Assembly: GCA_900768535.1 (NCBI GenBank) | Contig: CAAGDE010000073.1 | Span: 1-5,167, forward strand | Direction of reading: 5' to 3' | Length of the DNA: 5,167 nt | Origin: Clostridia bacterium | GTDB taxonomy: Bacteria > Bacillota > Clostridia > Oscillospirales > CAG-272 | In this document: one piece after another, positions 1-5,167 of the stretch | Layout: every line of letters begins with the position of its first letter | Numbering within the stretch: position 1 is the first letter of the stretch | Program-made: the position numbers and the translations under genes | Notes under the pieces: model-generated | The model's database searches: none | The model's input: only the letters and a program-made list of their open reading frames with translations | What the model was told of the DNA's origin: nothing

Positions 1-20
1 AACGCACCGGAAAATCTGTT

Positions 21-132
21 CGGTACGTCAGTCGGGGGTATGCCCTTCTCAGTGAAAGTTCTTGGGGTTCTTAGACCCTTCTTCCAAGAAGGGTCTAAGC
101 AGGGTTTGGGACAGCGTCCCAAGGTCTTCCCC
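21..132 (+). repeat. Dispersed structured repeat, left copy (two hairpins plus conserved tip)
   Basis: A 112-nt element matching, in inverted orientation, 5050-5160 (about 85% identical by hand alignment: 16 substitutions and one single-base indel). From its outer tip it contains a 27-nt block (31-57) identical to the other copy, a 14-bp perfect stem (70-83/86-99) and a 7-bp stem (106-112/116-122, loop AGC), ending in GGTCTTCCCC. Its inner edge touches the TAA stop of ispH-rpsA, so it forms the start of the operon's 3' UTR. No T-tract follows the hairpins on either strand, so it is not a canonical intrinsic terminator, though the hairpins may halt exonucleases or assist termination. No coding role is apparent. 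Confidence 0.85.
70..99. repeat. Hairpin 1 of left repeat (14-bp perfect stem)
   Basis: CTTAGACCCTTCTT (70-83) pairs perfectly with AAGAAGGGTCTAAG (86-99) around two bases; in practice 13 bp with a TCCA loop. It is the larger hairpin downstream of the rpsA stop. Being nearly a perfect palindrome, it would fold in RNA from either strand. Confidence 0.85.
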
Positions 133-2118
133 TTACAGCTCCTCCGCCGCGGCGACTTCGTCTTCGAGGATGGAGCGGATGGAGAGGCTGACCTTCTGGC
201 GCTCGTCATCGATATCGATGATGCGGGCATCGACGACCTGACCGACCTCAAGGACATCGGAGGGTTTTGCGATCCGCTGGAGGGCGATCTGGGAGATATG
301 GATCAGACCGTCGACGCCGTCGATGATTTCGGCGAAGGCGCCGAAGGGCATGAGGCTGACGATTCTGACGCTGACGATATCGCCGATGGCGTACTGTGCG
401 CGGAAGAGGTTCCAGGGGTTGCTCTCCTCGGTCTTGTAGCCCAGGGAGATGCGTTTCTTTTCGGGGTCAAAGCTCTTGACGTAGACGGTCAGCGGCTCGC
501 CGACGGTGACAACGTCCTCGGGCTTGCGGATATGCTTCCAGGACAGCTCGGTCAGGTGGACCATACCGTCGATGCCGCAGCCGAGATCAACGAACGCGCC
601 GTAGGACGTGGTGCTCTTGACGGTACCGGTATAGACCTTGCCCTCTTCGATGGAAGCCCAGAACTCGGCTTCTTTTTCTTTTCTCTCCTCGCGCTGAACG
701 AGGCGGATGGAGCCGATCGCCTTTTTGCCGGGCTTGACCTCGATGATACGGAACCGGACGGTGGTGCCGACCAGGACGGAGAGATCGCCGTCCTTCGGGA
801 TTCCGCTCTGCGAAGCCGGGATAAAGACGCGGTTGGAGCCGGTGTAGATCACCACGCCGCCCTTGACCGCCTCGGCGACCTTGCCTTCCAGCACGGTCTT
901 ATTCTCGCAGGCTTCCTCGATGTTCTTCCAGTTGCGGTCGGAGTCGACCCGCTTTTTGGAGAGCTCCGCAACGCCCTCCAGGTCGCTGACACGGATGACA
1001 AACGCTTCCACCTTGTCACCCTTTTCGAAATGCTCGGACAGCTTGTATGCAGGATCATCGCTGATCTGCTCAGCTTTGATGTAACCGGTGACGCCGGTTC
1101 CGAGATCCAGCTGCAGCTCCGCGTCGGAAACCTGTGTAACGGTTCCGGTGACAACATCTCCTGTATTTAAAGTTACGCATTGCGTTTCGTCGAGCATTTT
1201 TTCGAAATTTTCATTCATTTCGCTCATGGTTTTATATACCTCCTCTATTTCATTGCGCGGTGTGGATGCACCTGCAACAATTCCTGCATGACGGGTCCCG
1301 GCCGGAATGCGGCGGTCCCACTCGGCGGCGGACGGTATCCGGACGGTTTCCGGACACGCGGACCGACAGATTTCGGCAAGCTTTGCCGTGTTGGAGCTTT
1401 CCCGCCCCCCGATGACAAGCATCAGGTCGCACTGCTCCGACAGCCGCCTTGCCTCGCTCTGCCGCTCTTCGGTCACTTTACATATTGTATCAAAAATGAT
1501 CGCGTTTGTATAGATGCTTTTTAGCATTTTTTGACATTCCGTCCAATTGCCCAAATTGAGCGTGGTTTGCGCGACCATGACGGGTGTTTTTTTGTTCATT
1601 CCGACGATTCCGTTCGGCAGAATTGCCAAACGCAAGGCGTCTGCGTCCGGGAACACGACCGTCTCCCCGGAAAACCAGCTGCGGATTCCGACCACCTCCG
1701 GGTGCCGCTCGTTCCCGATGATGATCAGGAAGCGATCCGCGCCGGCGTTGTCGTTTGCAATCCGGTGGATTTTCTTCACGTAAGGGCAGGTGCAGTCGAG
1801 CCACCGGAAATGCGGATTTTCCGCCGCATACCGATCCAGCGCCGCCTCGGTTTCTCTGGTACAGCCGTGCGCACGCACCAGGACGGTCACCGGATGTGCC
1901 GCATCCGCGCGTCCGACCAGTGCGGGGAGGGTTTCCTCCGTGACGGTCAGCACGCCGCGCCGCCGCAGGGCTTCGTTGTAGCTCTCGTTGTGGATCAGGT
2001 GCCCCAGCGTTGCAACCGTTTCTCCCGGCGCCGCCGACCGGAGTGCGTTTTCCAGGCTGTCGGTCGCGCGCCGGACCCCGAAGCAGAAGCCGGCGTTTGC
2101 GGCGACCGTGATCTTCAT
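133..2118 (-). CDS. ispH-rpsA: Bifunctional 4-hydroxy-3-methylbut-2-enyl diphosphate reductase / 30S ribosomal protein S1 (IspH-RpsA fusion)
   Basis: A 661-aa fusion. Residues 1-290 are IspH, the [4Fe-4S] enzyme that reduces HMBPP to IPP/DMAPP in the last step of the MEP isoprenoid pathway. The three cluster cysteines are C12 (GFCFGV), C111 (CTCPYV) and C213 (DTIC). Substrate-binding residues are visible as H43 (IHN), H84 (RAHG), H139/E141 (HPEVVG), T185 (AQTTLN), SSN at 241-243 and S285 (AGAS). Residues ~317-390, 406-475, 492-562 and 577-648 are four S1 (OB-fold) RNA-binding domains. Domains 3 and 4 carry the classic YGAFVDLG..DGMVHLTE and FGAFAEI..DGLIHIS patterns. Four domains is usual for Firmicutes; E. 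coli S1 has six. The start ATG overlaps the cmk stop as ATGA and has GGAG 7 nt upstream. The fusion type is known in Clostridia and all key residues are intact, so both halves should be active. A strong internal ribosome site at the junction suggests S1 is also made alone. The TAA stop abuts a repeat. Confidence 0.96.
   Translation of the reverse strand: MKITVAANAGFCFGVRRATDSLENALRSAAPGETVATLGHLIHNESYNEALRRRGVLTVTEETLPALVGRADAAHPVTVLVRAHGCTRETEAALDRYAAENPHFRWLDCTCPYVKKIHRIANDNAGADRFLIIIGNERHPEVVGIRSWFSGETVVFPDADALRLAILPNGIVGMNKKTPVMVAQTTLNLGNWTECQKMLKSIYTNAIIFDTICKVTEERQSEARRLSEQCDLMLVIGGRESSNTAKLAEICRSACPETVRIPSAAEWDRRIPAGTRHAGIVAGASTPRNEIEEVYKTMSEMNENFEKMLDETQCVTLNTGDVVTGTVTQVSDAELQLDLGTGVTGYIKAEQISDDPAYKLSEHFEKGDKVEAFVIRVSDLEGVAELSKKRVDSDRNWKNIEEACENKTVLEGKVAEAVKGGVVIYTGSNRVFIPASQSGIPKDGDLSVLVGTTVRFRIIEVKPGKKAIGSIRLVQREERKEKEAEFWASIEEGKVYTGTVKSTTSYGAFVDLGCGIDGMVHLTELSWKHIRKPEDVVTVGEPLTVYVKSFDPEKKRISLGYKTEESNPWNLFRAQYAIGDIVSVRIVSLMPFGAFAEIIDGVDGLIHISQIALQRIAKPSDVLEVGQVVDARIIDIDDERQKVSLSIRSILEDEVAAAEEL
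1225..1244 (-). promoter_or_regulatory. Internal Shine-Dalgarno and candidate start codon for free ribosomal protein S1
   Basis: On the minus strand a perfect AGGAGG (1239-1244) lies 11 nt upstream of an in-frame ATG (1225-1227, Met298 of the fusion). It sits exactly where IspH homology ends and before the first S1 domain. The spacer and the codons after the ATG are strikingly AT-rich (TATATAAAACC, then ATGAGCGAAATGAATG) compared with the GC-rich flanks, as expected for an unstructured initiation region. Initiation here would give a 364-aa S1, close to the size of free Firmicutes S1-like proteins. The 11-nt spacing is a little longer than the optimum. The motif is seen directly; its use in vivo is inferred. 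Confidence 0.55.
1484..1512 (-). promoter_or_regulatory. Weak candidate internal promoter inside the ispH half
   Basis: The minus strand holds TATACA (1507-1512), 17 nt, then TGA-TACAAT (1484-1492): an extended -10 with 5/6 matches and a -35 with 4/6 matches. It lies in a locally AT-rich stretch about 250 nt upstream of the internal S1 start, so it could supply an rpsA-specific transcript. The -10 bases also encode the conserved D-T-I-C cluster-cysteine motif, so protein constraint alone could explain the sequence. Confidence 0.2.
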
Positions 2119-2804
2119 TTCGCCACTCCCAGACCGTATTTTTCCTCAATCAGCCGGAGCAGGGCGTTCGTGCAGGTGTCGGGATCCATCCAGGAGTTGT
2201 CGAACACCACGGCATCGGGTGCCGCGACCGCCGGGGCGATTTCCCGTTCCCGGTCCTGCCGGTCGCGCTGACGCATATCGGCGAGCACCTCCTCGTAGCC
2301 GGTCTCCATGCCCTTCTGCCGCAACTCCTCCCAGCGCCGTTTTGCGCGGCATTCGTCGGACGCGGTGAGAAAGATCTTGACGTCCGCGCGGGGGAGGATC
2401 ACCGTTCCGATGTCCCGCCCGTCCATGATGACGGCGGTTCTTTGCGCGATTTCCCGCTGGGTATCCAGAAGGAACGCCCGCACCGCCGGGATTGCCGAAA
2501 CCGCCGAGGCGTACATCGACATCTCCGGCGTCCGGATCCGGTCGCCCATGCCCTCGCCGTTGAGGAAAACCTCCTGCCGTCCGTCCGCGCCGTAGCGCAG
2601 ATCCAGCCGCACGTCCGGCAGCATTGCCGCCACCGCCGCCGCGTCCTTCGGGTCGATTCCCTTCCTCCGGACCGCATAGCCGACCGTGCGATACAGCGCG
2701 CCCGTATCGACATAAACCATGCCGAGCCGTGCCGCCAGCGCCCGTGCGACCGTGGATTTTCCCGCGCCGCTCGGACCGTCAATCGCAATCTGAATGGGTT
2801 TCAT
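2115..2804 (-). CDS. cmk: (d)CMP kinase (cytidylate kinase)
   Basis: A 229-aa cytosolic NMP kinase that phosphorylates CMP and dCMP with ATP, recycling them toward CTP and dCTP. Motifs in order: P-loop GPSGAGKST (10-18); DTGALYR (33-39), the conserved N-terminal nucleotide-binding motif; DGRDIGT (128-134), a Cmk hallmark; the LID-side ASDECRAKRR (148-157); and RDRQDREREIAP (180-191), the arginine-rich C-terminal signature. Length matches the single-domain bacterial family (~220-230 aa). The reading frame stays open upstream to 2912, but the start at 2804 is preferred: it has an SD-like GAGGAAAGGT at 2811-2820, and family homology starts there (MKPIQIAIDGPSG). It overlaps the end of the flavoprotein gene by 26 nt and the start of ispH-rpsA by 4 nt (ATGA), implying translational coupling. 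A neighbouring cmk and S1 gene pair is ancient and also occurs in E. coli. Confidence 0.96.
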   Translation of the reverse strand: MKPIQIAIDGPSGAGKSTVARALAARLGMVYVDTGALYRTVGYAVRRKGIDPKDAAAVAAMLPDVRLDLRYGADGRQEVFLNGEGMGDRIRTPEMSMYASAVSAIPAVRAFLLDTQREIAQRTAVIMDGRDIGTVILPRADVKIFLTASDECRAKRRWEELRQKGMETGYEEVLADMRQRDRQDREREIAPAVAAPDAVVFDNSWMDPDTCTNALLRLIEEKYGLGVAK

Positions 2805-4086
2805 CGGAGCACCTTTCCTCTTCCTGTATTTGTTTTGCGGCGCTTCTGCCCGCCGCAAAGCCTGTGGAAAACGCAATCTGCAGGTTGAACCCGCCGGTGT
2901 AAGCGTCCACATCTATCACCTCGCCCGCGAAATACAGTCCGCGGACCAGCTTTGATTCCATGGTTTTGGGGGAGATTTCCTTCGTGCTGACTCCGCCCCG
3001 CGTGACAATCGCCTCGCGGATCGGTCGGAAGCCGTCCAGCGGCACCCGGAAGCACTTGAGCGTTTCCACCACTGCCGCGCGCTCGGCTTTTGTCACCTCG
3101 TTGACCTTTTTGTCCCCCGGCACGCCGCAGACGGTGACGAACGCGGGGATCATCTTCTGCGGGAGCAGATCACCCAGCGCGTTTGCGAAATCGCGGTTGC
3201 GGTACTTTGCGAAATCGCTCAGCACGCGGGCGTCCAGCGTCTGCCGGTTGAGCGCCGGCTTGAGGTCGATTTGCATTTCATACACGCCCGGCGCGATATC
3301 CGCCAGGTGCGCGGACGCCGACAGCACCGTAGGCCCCGTGACGCCGAAATGCGTGAACATCAGCTCGCCGAAGTCCCCGTATACCGTCCGTCCGTTCTCC
3401 CGCCGCACGACCTTCACCCCGACGTTCCGGAGCGACAGCCCCTGCATGGAGGGACAGAGTGTCCCCGGCGACGTCAGCGGCACCAGTGACGGGAGAATCT
3501 CCGTCACCCGATGTCCCATCGCCCGCGCAAAGCGGTAGCCGTCCCCGGTCGAGCCGGTCAGCGGGTAGGACACGCCGCCGGTTGCAACGATCACCGCGCG
3601 CGCCGGCAGGATGTCTCCCCCCTGCAGCCGCACGCCCGTCACGCGCCCGTCCGACGCCGCAATTCCCGTCACGGGGATCCCCCGCCGGATGCGGACGCCG
3701 CGCCTTCCGCATTCCCTCTCCATCGCCGCCGCAATGTCCTCCGCGCGGTCGGACACCGGGAACACCCGGTTGCCCCGCTCGGTTTTCAGCGGCACGCCGA
3801 GCCCCTCGAAGAACGCCTTGGTGTCCCCGTTGGAGAACCCCGCGAACGCCCCGTAGAGGAAGCGCGGATTGGTCGGGATATTCGACAGAAACGTGTTCCT
3901 GTCGCAGTCATTGGTTACATTGCACCGACCCTTGCCGGTGATGCGGAGCTTCCTGCCCAGCCGGTCGTTTTTCTCGACCAGCAGAACCTCCGCCCCCTCG
4001 CCCGCCGCCGCAATCGCCGCCATCATGCCCGCGGCACCGCCGCCGACCACGAGGACGCCCGCCGCGTCAGGTGTTTTTCTTGTCAT
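2779..4086 (-). CDS. NAD(P)/FAD-dependent oxidoreductase, HI0933/YhiN (BaiN/RdsA) family
   Basis: A 435-aa flavoprotein. The N-terminal Rossmann FAD motif VLVVGGGAAG (11-20) is followed by the acidic VEKN (37-40) and the family hallmark GKGRCNVTN (51-59). Then come ATGG (168-171), GELMFTHFGVTGP (240-252), and a C-terminal FAD-binding segment with GEVIDVDAYTGGFNLQ (388-403). Length is usual for the family (~400-430 aa), and all motifs are intact. Members carry names such as aminoacetone oxidase-like, BaiN (proposed in bile-acid 7-dehydroxylation) and YhiN/RdsA (reported as a 23S rRNA dihydrouridine synthase). From sequence alone the substrate cannot be fixed. Placement in an operon with S1 and cmk fits an rRNA or housekeeping role better than bile-acid metabolism, but that is inference. 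The start ATG lies inside the regulator gene (20-nt overlap) with no clear Shine-Dalgarno, so translation probably depends on coupling. The last ~9 codons overlap the cmk start. Confidence 0.93.
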   Translation of the reverse strand: MTRKTPDAAGVLVVGGGAAGMMAAIAAAGEGAEVLLVEKNDRLGRKLRITGKGRCNVTNDCDRNTFLSNIPTNPRFLYGAFAGFSNGDTKAFFEGLGVPLKTERGNRVFPVSDRAEDIAAAMERECGRRGVRIRRGIPVTGIAASDGRVTGVRLQGGDILPARAVIVATGGVSYPLTGSTGDGYRFARAMGHRVTEILPSLVPLTSPGTLCPSMQGLSLRNVGVKVVRRENGRTVYGDFGELMFTHFGVTGPTVLSASAHLADIAPGVYEMQIDLKPALNRQTLDARVLSDFAKYRNRDFANALGDLLPQKMIPAFVTVCGVPGDKKVNEVTKAERAAVVETLKCFRVPLDGFRPIREAIVTRGGVSTKEISPKTMESKLVRGLYFAGEVIDVDAYTGGFNLQIAFSTGFAAGRSAAKQIQEEERCSDETHSDCD

Positions 4087-4930
4087 AGACTTCGTAGTAA
4101 TCCCAGATCGCCTCCAGCTCCTGGAGCCGCCGGGACACCTCGTCCTTTTTGCGCCGGGTCACCGCCACAATCAGCGCGTTGATGATGCTCAGCGGCGCCG
4201 CCAGCGAATCGACGAACGACGCCATGTCGCTCTGCGCCTCCAGCAGCTGGTCGGCGTATACCGCCAGCGGGGACTGCCGGCTGTCGGTCAGCGCGATGAT
4301 GTTCGCCCGCTGCTTTCTTGCATACTCCACCGCATTGACCACCCGCCGGGAGTAGCGCGGGAAGCTGATCGCAATCATCACGTCACCCTCCCCCACGCGC
4401 ATGATCTGCTCGAACAGATCGCTGGCGGCGGTGGTCTGAATCAGACGGACGTTGTCGAAAATCATGCGGAAGCTGTGGTTCAGAAAGCCCGCCAGATAGG
4501 AGGACGACCGGACGCCGATGATGTAAATGTTTTTTGCGGCAATGATCCGGTTGACTGCCTCGTCAAACGCCGCGCGGTCAATCTCGTCGTAGGTGCGGCG
4601 GATCCGCTCGGCATCGGACAGCAGAACCTTCTCCAGCACGTTCCCGTCCCCGATGATCTGATCGGTCACCTCCATGCGCTGGAAGGACGTCAGCCGGGTG
4701 CGGATCAGCTCCTTGAGGGAGTGCTGAAATTCCGGATACCCCTCAAAGCCCAGCTCGATGGCAAACCGTACCACCGTGGACTCCGATACGCCGACCAGCG
4801 TGCTCAGGCGGGACGCCGTCAGATATGCCGCCTTGTCGTAATGCTTCAGAACATATTCCGCTATGCGCTTCTGCCCCTTGGAGAAGGACGGCATCCCGTC
4901 CTCAATCAGTTTCAACAAATCGCGGCTCAT
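4067..4930 (-). CDS. MurR/RpiR-family transcriptional regulator (HTH + SIS)
   Basis: A 287-aa regulator. Residues 1-77 form the RpiR-type helix-turn-helix domain, with FSKGQKRIAEYVL (16-28) and the recognition helices in LTASRLSTLVGVSESTVVRF (37-56). The SIS phosphosugar-binding domain spans about 125-255, with YIIGVRSSSYLAGF (136-149) and ISFPRYSRRVVNAVEYARKQ (188-207), followed by IIALTDS (211-217). Family members sense sugar phosphates and repress or activate carbohydrate genes. No sugar gene lies in this window, so the ligand is unknown. The frame is open to 5011, but that start lies between the -35 and -10 boxes and the next ATG (4996) is at the predicted transcription start. The ATG at 4930 gives the family's usual length, with weak SD-like AAAGGA 11 nt and TGGA 5 nt upstream. 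As first gene of the operon, overlapping the flavoprotein gene by 20 nt, it may be autoregulated. Function beyond family level is not assignable. Confidence 0.92.
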   Translation of the reverse strand: MSRDLLKLIEDGMPSFSKGQKRIAEYVLKHYDKAAYLTASRLSTLVGVSESTVVRFAIELGFEGYPEFQHSLKELIRTRLTSFQRMEVTDQIIGDGNVLEKVLLSDAERIRRTYDEIDRAAFDEAVNRIIAAKNIYIIGVRSSSYLAGFLNHSFRMIFDNVRLIQTTAASDLFEQIMRVGEGDVMIAISFPRYSRRVVNAVEYARKQRANIIALTDSRQSPLAVYADQLLEAQSDMASFVDSLAAPLSIINALIVAVTRRKKDEVSRRLQELEAIWDYYEVYDKKNT

Positions 4931-4999
4931 TTTTTCCAGTTTCCTTTCCGGTATCCCCAGCGCCCCAATCTGCCCGCGCCGATTCCGCAAATACATATT

Positions 5000-5028
5000 A
5001 TTATACACCATTTTCCCCCCTTTGTCAA
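5000..5028 (-). promoter_or_regulatory. Consensus SigA (sigma-70 type) promoter of the operon
   Basis: The minus strand reads TTGACA (5023-5028), a 17-nt spacer, then TATAAT (5000-5005): 12 of 12 consensus positions at the ideal spacing. Transcription should start near 4993, giving a leader of about 63 nt before the regulator start at 4930. An A/T-rich tract just upstream (5033-5046, ATTTTTTACGAAAA on the minus strand) resembles an UP element. It is the only strong promoter found ahead of the four overlapping genes and probably drives them all. No convincing palindromic operator was found around it. Confidence 0.85.
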
Positions 5029-5049
5029 CCCCTTTTCGTAAAAAATCCG

Positions 5050-5160
5050 GGGGAAGACCTTGGGGCTCTGCCCCAAACCCCGCCTAAACCTTTCTTAGAA
5101 GAAAGGTTTAGGAATCCAAAGAATTTCACTGAGAAGGGCATACCCCCGACCAACGCACCG
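5050..5160 (-). repeat. Dispersed structured repeat, right copy
   Basis: Inverted counterpart of 21-132, 111 nt long. It carries a 7-bp stem (5060-5066/5070-5076, loop TCT), a 14-bp perfect stem (5083-5096/5099-5112) and the 27-nt block shared exactly with the left copy (5124-5150). Its GGGGAAGACC edge faces the operon and ends about 21 nt upstream of the -35 box, so it separates the promoter from whatever lies beyond. All stem differences from the left copy are compensated. No transposase or target-site duplication is visible. Confidence 0.85.
5083..5112. repeat. Hairpin 1 of right repeat (14-bp perfect stem)
   Basis: CCTAAACCTTTCTT (5083-5096) pairs perfectly with AAGAAAGGTTTAGG (5099-5112) around AG. 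Compared with the left copy, three base pairs differ (T-A to C-G, G-C to A-T, C-G to T-A), each changed on both arms. Confidence 0.85.
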
Positions 5161-5167
5161 TAAAGTC

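Noticed and set aside
70..122. Classical intrinsic terminator after rpsA
   Set aside because: Strong hairpins exist, but no run of T follows them on either strand, so the canonical form is missing. Kept as repeat hairpins only.
61..123. Alternative long-range pairing in the left repeat (61-67 with 117-123), suggesting a switch
   Set aside because: The equivalent pairing is broken in the right copy, so it is not conserved.
21..132. Peptide encoded by the repeat (ATG within the conserved block, starting MPFSVK)
   Set aside because: The one-base indel between the two copies shifts the frame just after the block, so the downstream peptide is not conserved while the hairpins are. This points to structure, not coding.
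40..1170. Long (376-codon) open frame on the plus strand opposite the S1 domains
   Set aside because: It is antisense to a fully conserved S1 sequence, is Asp/Gly/Ala-rich as expected from reversed GC-rich codons, has no recognisable motif and begins inside the repeat.
1514..1536. Plus-strand hairpin ATGCT/AGCAT followed by a T-run, next to a TTGACA
   Set aside because: Only a 5-bp stem, antisense within ispH, and no -10 box at the right spacing. Likely chance in an AT-rich patch.
2805..2912. Longer N-terminus for cytidylate kinase
   Set aside because: The extension lies wholly within the flavoprotein gene, is not part of the family fold, and the ATG at 2804 has a good ribosome site.
3869..5041. 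Long (390-codon) plus-strand frame opposite the regulator
   Set aside because: It is a shadow of the intact regulator gene on the other strand, with no family motif and no ribosome site; low-complexity basic and proline-rich composition.
21..5160. Composite transposon carrying the operon
   Set aside because: The flanking elements encode no transposase, no target duplication is visible, and the cargo is essential housekeeping genes in a typical order.

Overview
The window carries one compact four-gene operon, entirely on the minus strand, from what looks like a GC-rich member of the Clostridia. Oscillospirales/Ruminococcaceae-type gut Firmicutes are the best guess. The strongest taxonomic clue is the in-frame fusion of IspH (HMBPP reductase) to a four-domain ribosomal protein S1, a known clostridial arrangement. 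The proteins use GC-ending codons and overall GC is high by eye, yet the promoter is a textbook SigA type.

Layout in transcription order (right to left): a dispersed repeat (5050-5160); a consensus promoter (TTGACA, 17-nt spacer, TATAAT, 5000-5028); a MurR/RpiR-family regulator (4930-4067); a HI0933/YhiN-type (BaiN/RdsA family) flavoprotein (4086-2779); cytidylate kinase cmk (2804-2115); the ispH-rpsA fusion (2118-133); and a second copy of the repeat (21-132) that begins directly after the rpsA stop codon. The genes overlap by 20, 26 and 4 nt, so they are probably co-transcribed and translationally coupled. cmk next to rpsA is an old bacterial neighbourhood, also seen in E. coli. The operon combines CTP/dCTP precursor supply, isoprenoid synthesis, translation (S1) and a flavoprotein family with a reported rRNA-modifying member, under a first gene that probably senses a phosphosugar.

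Two things stand out. First, inside the fusion gene, at the boundary between IspH and S1, there is a perfect AGGAGG 11 nt upstream of an in-frame ATG in a locally AT-rich patch. This suggests a free ~364-aa S1 is also made by internal initiation. Second, the operon is bracketed by two ~111-nt copies of a repeat in inverted orientation, about 85% identical by hand alignment. Each copy has two perfect hairpins whose stems differ at four base pairs, all compensated, plus a 27-nt block that is identical in both copies. This indicates a structured, dispersed element (REP/MITE-like or RNA-level). Its tip also appears at bases 1-9, so the window may be a whole contig that broke at repeats.

No RNA genes, CRISPR arrays, transposase genes or phage genes are visible.
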